Assembly (NCBI GenBank): GCA_963931865.1 | Contig: OZ007509.1 | Span: 2,867,554 to 2,931,553 of the forward strand | Reading direction: 5' to 3' | Source of the DNA: Axinella damicornis | Lineage: Eukaryota > Porifera > Demospongiae > Axinellida > Axinellidae | DNA: 64,000 nt | Shown: positions 56,401 to 64,000 of the stretch, in pieces | How positions within the stretch are numbered: the first letter of the stretch is position 1 | How the letters are laid out: every line of letters starts with the position of its first letter | The notes under the pieces: model-generated | Told to the model about the DNA's origin: nothing | What the model saw: only the letters and a program-made list of their open reading frames with translations | Database searches by the model: none | Made by a program: the position numbers and the translations under genes

Positions 56401-59400
56401 GGGGGGGGGGGGCCTTGGAGAGGGTCCAAATTTTCAGTTTCGTAGAGGGCCTTAAAATTGAGTTTTAGGGCATTTTCAAGCAGAGGGAGCAGTTTGATGC
56501 AAAGTATTGCTGAAACTTGTGTACGCTTTGATGCTGCCCATTTATCCATCAACTCGGTTTCGGAAATCGCGGTACCCATGTTTCCTACCTTAAAGGTTGT
56601 AGCTAACTGTGAGAATGAGATATGAGCTGGGAATTGCGCCATTGTGATCAGCATGAAAAGAACTTTCAAATGATGTCCTAAAAGTGGTTTTTAATGTCGG
56701 TCACATTTTTGCCAAAATCGCACTCGACCAAAGGCTATAATCCATGGTTTTTCATGATTTTGGGTCAAAATTCAATCTACAACAAAATAGACATCATTTG
56801 AAAGCTCTGTTCATGCTGATCACAATGGTGCAAATCCCAGCTTCATATCTCCTTCCTAGCCCAAGATACCTAGCATAGTACGTAGCTCAAACATTTGGCC
56901 TTTGGCTATAATCCATGGCATGATTATGGGTGAAATTTCAACCTATAGAAAAACGGACATTCATGGAATGCTCCATTCATGCTGATCACAATGGTACAAA
57001 TCCCAGCTTCATATCCGCTTCCTAGCCCAAGATACTTAGCATAGTACGTAGCTCACTCATAGCCTCAGGCTTTATGTAGTTCACGTGTGGACATTCTAAT
57101 GATTATTATCTGTACCTCCAAGAGTGTGGCTGTTTCCTTGACAACGCTCTTCTCCTGATCAGTTTGATTCGCTATCTCTCCTCCCTCTTCCTCCTCCTGA
57201 CGTCTCCCCTCCCCACCTCTCCCCTCCCCCCTCCACTTGTGGATCAACCGCTTGGGCACACTCAGTGGAGGTAAGGAGTTCAGTTGAGACTGTTGAAACA
57301 AGAGACACTGATCATCATTGGAAGTCACAAGAGGCTATTTAATACGCACGCTTCAGTTTCTTACCCTGGCAATCTGGGCTTTCAGTCTGAAATTTTCATC
57401 TTGAGAGAAATTCAGTGCTTTGGTAAGAGAGTCAATCTGTGTTGTTTGTACATATGCATACACATGTAATACATCGGGAGAATGCATAGACTATTAGGTA
57501 CACAGAAGTCTAATTCCTAGCAATCATCTGGTGGCATTCAAGACCATGTAAGTAACAAAGGGAGAAAGTGTGAAAGGTAGACCACATAGCCAAGTAGCTC
57601 CTGAGGCTACACCTGTACACCAAAGGCTTACTACAAGACAAGATCAGAAATAGGGAGGACAGTGAGAGGCGGAGCATATTCCTCACCCTCGCCAGCAGCA
57701 AGGGGGGGTTCTGGATGACCACTTGCTGTGCCATCTCCCCACTCTCCCCAGCTGCACCCTCCACCACCCCACCAGTAGCAGCAGACACGCCCCCTACAAC
57801 TCCAGGGATAGGCGCCCTGCGTCCTGCGAAGGGGCTTCCAAATGGACTGCTGAACGGGCTGGAGTAGGGACTTCCCCTTCCCCCAAGGGTCCTCCTGCCA
57901 ACTGATGTGTCCGATAGCATCGTCTTCTTGGTCTGAAGATCCAACTTCTTTTCAAGGGACAGCTTATCCGACTCCAGGTTTTCAATGTCACCCTGGAGAA
58001 TCTCAATCGTGCGGTTAAATTTCCTGAGGAGAATGAAGAACACAGTCACTCAATATACGTATCATCAGATCTGGATAGCAATCACCCACCAATTGTGGGT
58101 TATTCAGAAAATAGAGAAGATGTTTATAAATTTCCCCACAAGACTAAGGACGATGAAGTCCCTCCCCTCTCACCTCTCCTGCTCGTCAAAGGCCTCTCTG
58201 AACTGTTCCACCTCCTTCCTCTCCACCTCCACCTTCTTGGTGCATTCTGCATCTGCGGACTCCACCTTCTTCTCTAACAGACCAATTTTCACGTTTGATT
58301 CACTCAGCTCCTGGGCCTGAAGGAGAGGAGACGAAACTCGATGCAGTTAGTGTATTAGTGATGCAGAGAGAGATCTGAAATTGCATCCACGACAACGTTC
58401 ATCAAGTCTTGGGTTCAAATCCCAGCTGTTTCCCAGCCAACTGGAGATCCAGGACCAGCTGAACCGACCATGGACCCCACCCTCCCCCTACATCCACCTG
58501 ACGTCATTCATGTGATGAATGATCCTAGACCTCCCTTTTCTGCCGCTCTTCAGCTTCCATTACTACATACCATCCCCAGAGGAGACATGATGGGACTGGG
58601 AATGAGGTCCTCTGTTGTGCCAGTTACCTTCATCTTGAGAGTCTTCTTGAGCTCGAGGATGTCTTTCTGTCGCTCCTCCAACTTGAAGCCCAGCCCTTCC
58701 ACGTCAGAGAGCTCTGCCTTCACTGCCTGTGCCCTTACCACCACTGGTAGGTGCGGCTGAAGAAAAAGAAAGGAAGGGAGGAGGGAGAGGGGAGGGAGAG
58801 AGAGTGGGAGGGATGGAGGGAGGAGGGGCAGTGAGAGGGAAGGAGGCAGGGGAGAAGGGAGGGGGAACGAATGAGGGTGGGTGGGAGAGAAGGAGGAGGG
58901 AGAGAGGGAGGGGGGAAGGAAGGAGGGAGGAAGGGTGGGTGGGAGAGAGGGAGGAGGGAGAGAGGGAAGGGGGAGCGCTAGTGATTTATTGGGTGACAAC
59001 CAGCTTGCTCATTTTGCCACCGGATTAAGCCCTAGAAAGTTCCATCCCTGTACCTTGATCTTTGATACTGCAGCATCGTACTCCCCCTCCTGCAGCGCGT
59101 TGAGGAAACGCTCGAGGCTAGAAGAGTTGGCAGACATGGCGGTTCTCATGAGCTCCCTGGGGAGCTGTGGGGCACCCTCCCTGCTGGCTAGCTCGTGGAG
59201 AGCACCACTGGCCACAACCTGGCGCACAAACTCATCCAGTTCACCTGTGGTGAGGTGCTCACCATCTGTGAGTGAGGGGAACGGAACTTCAACCTACTCA
59301 CATGCAAATTAGAATGTACTACACAATACACACACATTAACTAGTCTCGGTACCAGACCCTCGCACGCGGAGGAGGTCTGGTACCGAGACTAACTTTTCA

Positions 59401-61993
59401 TGTACATTACTATTTCAAAACCTGTCCTGGAAATGCAATGCATTCACACCAGTGCTATGGTACATGTGTAGTTGTGGTTCTCAGAANNNNNNNNNNNNNN
59501 NNNNNNNNNNNNNNNNNNNNNNNNNNNNNNNNNNNNNNNNNNNNNNNNNNNNNNNNNNNNNNNNNNNNNNNNNNNNNNNNNNNNNNNNNNNNNNNNNNNN
59601 NNNNNNNNNNNNNNNNNNNNNNNNNNNNNNNNNNNNNNNNNNNNNNNNNNNNNNNNNNNNNNNNNNNNNNNNNNNNNNNNNNNNNNGATGAGATCAGCCT
59701 TGAAGATCAGTCGAGGGAGAAGCATCAGCACCAACAATGCATCGTAATCCCCTGGAGGGGGAGGAAGTCATGTGATCTCATGTGATCCTGCCCCAGTACC
59801 AAGTGGCTGTCACATGACCATGTGTCATAATAGATCTACATATCATGTAGGCATCATATCAGCCATTCAGAAAACACAGGATTCAGAGAACATTGTTTCT
59901 ATCACTGATCATGTGACAGTCATGTGACCTACTATGTATTGCATGTGAAGTCTCATGACCTTAATTCTTACCTCCGCTGATGAGGAAGGAGTTTGGCATG
60001 AAAGACTTGAGGTGGTTGATCTGCTCGGCAGCCTGCTGGGCATCCAGCTTGCGGAGCTCAAACTCGATAGTCTGTAACGGAAAAAGGAATGTCAGGAAGT
60101 TTTAATGAATCAGCACAATAAAGCAGGTACAGTGAGAGTGGTCGTATGCAGCCTGACACAAAGCCGACAGAGGGAGAGAGAGATGAGGGAAGAAGAGAAG
60201 ATGAGGCAGAATGGCTACTTGAGCCTCACCCTGGAATGTGCCTTGATAGCGGAAGACTTGAGCTGCACATTCAGGCTCATAACAGGAGAGGCAGACCCCC
60301 CAATCGCCTCCCTGGCGCCCCCTTCTGGCTGTTGGCTCTCCCCCCCTCTCCCTCAGCTCCAAGATGTCCCCCTGGAGGTGCCGCACAAGTTCCCGGAACT
60401 TCTCAATTGTCTGCTCCTGGTCAACAATCACCTCCTGAGCAGCATCCAGCTTACGCTCCGTCTACACAGGACAAGCACAATGGAAACATGAAGTTTAAAA
60501 TCAATGTCCGTCTCCCCTCGTTCATTGGAAATCACACTAGTCCATCTCTCCTTCTCCTCTCACCTGTCTGACAGAGTTGAAGCTCATGTCGACCTCCTCC
60601 CTCAGGTCATGCTCCACCTCCATCCTCAACTCCTCCTGCTCCTCACTTAGGTCACGCAGCGCCTCCTGAGGAGAGAAGACAGGGAGGGAGGGATGGAGGG
60701 AGGGAGGGAGGGAGGGAGGGAGGGAGGGAGGGAGGGAGGGAGGGAGGGAGGGAGGGGGGAGGGAGAGGGAGGGAGGGAGGGAGGGAGGGAGGGAGGGGGG
60801 AGGGAGGGGGGAGGGAGGGGGGAGGGAGGGAGGGAGGGAGGGAGGGAGGGAGGGAGGGAGGGAGGGAGGGGGAGGGAGAGGGAGGGAGGGAGGGAGGGAG
60901 GGAGGGAGGGAGGGAGGGAGGGAGGGAGGGAGGGAGGGAGGGAGGGAGGGAGGGAGGGAGGGGAGGGAGGGAGATTACATCTGCAGTACACATCACTTCT
61001 AAAACTAGTGTACAATAATTATGTAATTCCCAAACGAAAGTGGAAGATCTCACCAGGTCAGCGACCGTCTCAGCCATTTGTTCAATCCTCTCCTCTAGCT
61101 CCAGGTTCCGGTCTGTCAGCTTCTCCACCATCTCTTCTGCACCCAGTGCTGCATCCACCTGCGCATTGTGGAGATAGTGTGTTGAAGGAGGAGGGCTCTC
61201 AAACCTCTCTCTCACACACATGCACACACGTATACCTGCTCTTTCAGTTCATCAATGATAGCTTCAGACTCCTACATGAGAAGACAAACCAGTACAGTGT
61301 GAGATACAAGTATGCAGGTGCAATTCTACATGTGAGCAACTCATCGGACAGCACTAGTTGCTACTAGATCTTTCTCCATGCAATGTTGGGTCGGCACCTG
61401 AAGATCTTGCTCCAGCTTCTCCCTCTGCTCCCGGAGGTGGTTGGCCTCAGCGGTGTTCCTCTCCAGATCCTTCACCACACGGTGGTGCTCTAGCTTTTCC
61501 TGGGCTGACAGGTCACGCAGCCTGGGGAGGAGGGAGGGGGGGGGGGGAGGGAGAGGGGAGGAGGAGAGGAGGGGGAGGGGATGAGGAGGGGGGAGGGGAA
61601 GAGAGGAGGACGAGGGGAGGGAAAAGTGACGAGCAAGTTTGTTACATTCCAGTGATTCACATGATCAAGCAACGTTGTTACCTGGGCAGTGTCTGCATGT
61701 GTAAACTTGATGGACATGTACATGCGCAGTATACTATAGTAAATACAGTATACCTGAGCAGGACATGTACATGTGCAGTATACTATAGTAAATCACAGTA
61801 TACCTGAGCAGTGCCTCTTTGAGTCTGTTGTTTTGCTGCTCCATCTGTTTGAACTGGGCATTGGCAGCAGCTCCCTCCATACCGGACTCGCTGATCTCCT
61901 GCTTGATGATCTCCAGGTCAATGGTGAGCTCCTCCACCTTCTCCTTGAGAGCCTCACACTCTGCCTGGAGGCTCTCACACTGGTGTCAGTGGT

Positions 61994-62039
<46 letters not shown>

Positions 62040-63915
62040 ATGCGTGGGGTGGGGGGAGGAAGAAGTTGTCAACTCTAGCCTGCAATCCGCAGTACCCATA
62101 CCACCGGCTCTCGTCCCATCTCACACACACCACTCACTCTCTCTTCAGCCATCTCCTTATCCAGGGTCGCCATCTCCACAGTGTCCGCCAAGTCTCTCAT
62201 CTCTTCCTCAGTCTTGTCCTTCAAAAGAGTAGCCTCGCGACACTCCTGCAGTGGCCATGTGTACACATGTAATGGGGTGTTGTTGGAAGGGGAGGGGAGG
62301 GGAGGGGAGGGGAGGGGAGGGGGGAGGGGGGAGGGGAGAGAAGGGTGGGGAGGGGAAGGGAAGGGAAGGGAAGGGAGGGGAGGGGAAGGAGGGGAGGGAG
62401 GGGAGGGGAAGGGAGGGGAGGGGAGGGGAGGGGAGGGGAGGGGAAGGGGGAGGGAGGGGAGGGGGAGGGGGAGGGGGAGGGGGAGGGGAGGGGGAGGGGA
62501 GGGGAGGGGAGGGGAGGGGAGGGGAGGGGGAGGGGAGGGGAGGGGAGGAAGGGAGGGGTGGGAAGAAGAGATGTTACCCTCAACATTTTTGTTCACTAGC
62601 TGACCTTCTTTGCTGCCTTCAGTTGTTGTGAGAGTTCAGCTTGGGACTCACTCCACCGCTGTTTGTACTCCATCATCTGGTTGAGGGTGGAGAGAGGGAG
62701 AGGTTTAGAGGAGAGGGAGGAGGAGGGAAGAGGGATATGCCATCTCTCCAGAACAATGACTACATGTATCTTAGAGACTACCACTATATTCATTCTGGCT
62801 AGCTATGGGTCTCGTCAGTATTGTTCACAGACCCTAATGTACCCAACACACCTGCTGCAGCTGAGCGCGGTTCTTCTCGAGCTCCTTGATGCGTGCCTTG
62901 TCCTCGGCTCTCTTCTGCTGGAGGAGGGCCAGCCGCTGCCGAAGGTCCTCCGCCTCCTCTGAGACGGGGGCCTCGGGGGCAAACTTCTGTTGGGGAAGGA
63001 GAAGAGTCAGGATATCCAAATGTCCAAAACTGCACATGTCAAGACACTGATCAACAATGAACCAGAGAATGTTGCACTAGGTATGAGTATGTGAATGAGA
63101 TATGAAGCTGGGGATTGCGCCATTGTGGTCAGCATAAAAAGAGCTTTCAAATGATGCCCTAAAATAGGATTTTTAATCTCAGTCACATTTTTGTCAAAAA
63201 TCGCACTCGACCAAAGGCTATAATCCATGGATTTTCATGATTTTGGGTCAAAATTCAACCTACAGCAAAATGGACATCATTGGAATGCTCCATTCGTGCT
63301 GATCACAATGGTGCAAATCCCAGCTTTGCATCTCATTCCTAGCCCAAAATACTTCGCATATCGGTCTGCTATAACTGCATGCATAGCCCGTTTGTTCCCA
63401 GGCCTTCTACTGTACAAAACCACTTTTTTTTTGATCGCTAACAGTATTTTTTTGCATACTGTAAACGACCAGAAACTGGAGGCATGGGAATGAGGCTATG
63501 CATGCCACCCGGACACCCTCCACAATAAGTATAATGGCAGAAAATAGTTTCCAAAATGCGCCAGTTTTGTTGGCATGTGAACATACATGTACCTGCCCGA
63601 AGGCAGCCACGAATAATGGACACAACTCAGTAACTTAACTTTGATGCATATTTTGGGGTCGGTACAGTGAGAAATACAAGTTATGAACCGACTGAGATCA
63701 ATACATCCTCCGCTTTTGGTTTACAGTTAACCCTGGTATAATAACAACTGCAGCTGCACTCTTACCTGAGGTTCAAAGGTCGTGGTCACAGCTGCAACTG
63801 ATACTTGTGGTTTCTGCTCGGGTTGCTGAACGGAAGGCGACTTCCTCCCAGTGGCAGGAGACTTCGATCTCCCAGAATTCTGGACAGCAGACATAGCAGG
63901 CATGATTCCACTGGG
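53499..63915 (-). CDS. DCTN1: DCTN1, dynactin subunit p150Glued (partial)
   Basis: p150Glued links dynein to dynactin and microtubules. Exons, 5' to 3': 63766-63915, 62852-62986, 62605-62676, 62138-62245, 61804-61979, 61398-61521, 61236-61271, 61054-61158, 60564-60665, 60230-60461, 59972-60071, 59751 into the gap, 59054-59265, 58628-58756, 58174-58316, 57687-58023, 57365-57436, 57116-57289, 54816-54867, 54626-54696, 53499-53594. Visible in order: Ser/basic linker ([14 protein letters not shown]); coiled coil 1 ([47 protein letters not shown]); the mid region ([20 protein letters not shown]); coiled coil 2 ([21 protein letters not shown]); and C-terminal blocks ([28 protein letters not shown]). 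The CAP-Gly exons lie beyond 64000. The last exon was not found. Exon 60230-60461 carries a one-base frame problem in a G run. Confidence 0.95.
53900..54500. mobile_element. 601-bp MITE with AGGAGCGCATGAGCC termini
   Basis: CAGGAGCGCATGAGCCGCCG continues AAGGCGGCGAAGGAGCGTG and, with gaps, ATGTAAATACAAAT. It is matched by the inverse at the right end, about 80-100 bp of terminal repeat. GTAAACA flanks both ends (53893-53899 and 54501-54507) as a 7-bp target duplication. No transposase is encoded. It sits inside an intron of DCTN1. Confidence 0.9.
55140..57060. mobile_element. Tandem foldback MITE copies (GAGATATGAAGCTGG family)
   Basis: At least two ~330-bp copies in tandem plus partial ends. 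Each begins AAAGGTTGTAGCTAAC...GAGATATGAAGCTGGGAATT, contains ATAATCCATGG(T/C)... and ends with the inverse AATCCCAGCTTCATATCTCC then TTCCTAGCCCAAGATAC. The second copy is split by the 973-bp element at 55617-56589. All lie in one DCTN1 intron. Confidence 0.85.
55617..56589. mobile_element. 973-bp TTAA-flanked element
   Basis: GGTAGGAAGCATGG at the left end and CCATGTTTCCTACC at the right are imperfect inverses. TTAA flanks both sides (55613-55616, 56590-56593). The neighbouring repeat copy at about 55283 reads GCTTAAAGGTTGTAGC uninterrupted, which is the unoccupied site. A 4-bp TTAA target is typical of piggyBac-type elements, though a Harbinger-like TWA target cannot be excluded. The interior has a 200-codon open frame without recognisable domains, so it is non-autonomous. 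Confidence 0.85.
58765..58975 (-). repeat. Purine tract (CT-rich on sense) before a DCTN1 exon
   Basis: GGGAGA/GGAAGG sequence on the plus strand, CT-rich on the sense strand, directly upstream of the acceptor at 58757. Confidence 0.85.
59342..59392. repeat. TAGTCTCGGTACCAGACC palindrome
   Basis: TAGTCTCGGTACCAGACC...GGTCTGGTACCGAGACTA: an exact 18-bp stem with a 15-bp loop, related to the 16701-17018 MITE termini (TAGTCTGGCGAAGCCAGACC). Confidence 0.9.
59487..59686. other. Assembly gap of 200 N
   Basis: Exactly 200 undetermined bases, a conventional placeholder length. The gap falls inside DCTN1 coding sequence. The exon entering it reads [14 protein letters not shown], and SEN just after it may match the family text FELSEN. 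Confidence 1.
60672..60975 (-). repeat. (GGGA)n, CCCT on sense, before a DCTN1 exon
   Basis: About 300 bp of GGGA repeats on plus. On the sense strand it is a CCCT tract abutting the acceptor at 60666, the mirror of the VPS51 tract at 19335-19615. Confidence 0.95.
61525..61622 (-). repeat. Purine tract (CT-rich on sense) before a DCTN1 exon
   Basis: GGGAGG/GAGGAGG text next to the acceptor at 61522, CT-rich on the sense strand. Confidence 0.85.
61990..62040 (-). repeat. (TG)n, CA on sense, before a DCTN1 exon
   Basis: TG repeat on plus. On the sense strand it is a CA repeat ending within about 15 bp of the acceptor at 61980. Confidence 0.9.
62285..62566 (-). repeat. (GGGGA)n, CCCCT on sense, before a DCTN1 exon
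   Basis: About 280 bp of GGGGA/GGGA repeats on plus, CCCCT on sense, upstream of the acceptor at 62246. Confidence 0.95.
63070..63365. mobile_element. Foldback MITE copy in DCTN1 intron
   Basis: GAGATATGAAGCTGGGGATT at 63095 and the inverse AATCCCAGCTTTGCATCTCA ending near 63336 mark a third copy of the family, here in the intron between the first two visible exons. Confidence 0.8.
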
Positions 63916-64000
63916 CTGACCACAGTAGCTAGCCTCATTCCAAGAAGGGTTTCATTGAGGGGAGGCAAGGAGGGTCAACTCTTGCTTTGCCCCATCTTCT

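Noticed and set aside
56064..56669. Transposase gene in the TTAA element
   Set aside because: The 200-codon minus-strand frame is Pro/Ser-rich, runs past the element end and shows no catalytic motif.
58400..58445. tRNA gene
   Set aside because: A T-arm-like GGGTTCAAATCCC is present, but there is no convincing A box, anticodon arm or acceptor stem upstream.
59438..59785. Open frames spanning the N gap
   Set aside because: They are artefacts of undetermined bases. Only the 59687-59751 part is real DCTN1 sequence.

Overview
This is a eukaryotic (animal) nuclear window. Genes are split by many short GT-AG introns, there is much simple-sequence DNA, many short terminal-inverted-repeat elements and one 200-base assembly gap. 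Recognisable genes are metazoan: PYROXD2, VPS51, a GPR157-like receptor, WDR59 and DCTN1. Two further genes belong to families I know mainly from sponge gene sets: a fibrinogen-like secreted protein and a huge beta-helix multi-membrane protein. A demosponge is the best guess. That is an inference from gene content and compactness, not a proof.

Layout. 1-9 kb: a degenerate tandem array of ~500 bp units with no convincing gene. 9.1-9.6 kb: a non-autonomous DNA transposon. 10.1-16.1 kb (+): PYROXD2-like oxidoreductase in 16 exons, including one apparent AT-AC intron. 16.3-17.7 kb (+): a fibrinogen-like gene broken by a 318 bp MITE and two frame changes. 18.0-25.9 kb (+): VPS51 in about 23 exons. 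27.0-29.1 kb (+): a putative CARD plus coiled-coil adaptor. 29.6-31.6 kb (+): a GPR157-like seven-helix receptor. 31.9-35.0 kb: two pieces of a decayed copy of that receptor gene, with a SINE-like repeat between them. 35.1-43.1 kb (-): WDR59 in 21 exons. 44.3-48.3 kb (-): a 1319-aa beta-helix/multi-membrane protein in one exon. 50.0-50.8 kb (+): a 260-aa secreted protein of unknown function. 51-57 kb: tandem repeats and several MITEs, overlapping the 3' part of the next gene. 53.5-63.9 kb (-): DCTN1 (p150Glued), with the CAP-Gly end beyond the right edge, the last exon not found, and part of the middle lost in the gap.

The genes are not an operon and share no pathway. VPS51 (GARP/EARP tethering), DCTN1 (dynein transport) and WDR59 (GATOR2, mTORC1 control at lysosomes) all serve endomembrane traffic or signalling, but their adjacency is probably chance.

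The most striking pattern is the orientation of simple repeats relative to splicing. Nearly every long CT- or CA-type microsatellite lies on the sense strand just upstream of a 3' splice site, and G/GT-rich tracts follow 5' splice sites, in genes on both strands. Other notable points are an AT-AC intron, a 31-bp repeat that re-creates a 5' splice site ten times, a TTAA-flanked element with its empty site preserved in the neighbouring repeat copy, and a composite SINE with tRNA-like and 5S-like segments.
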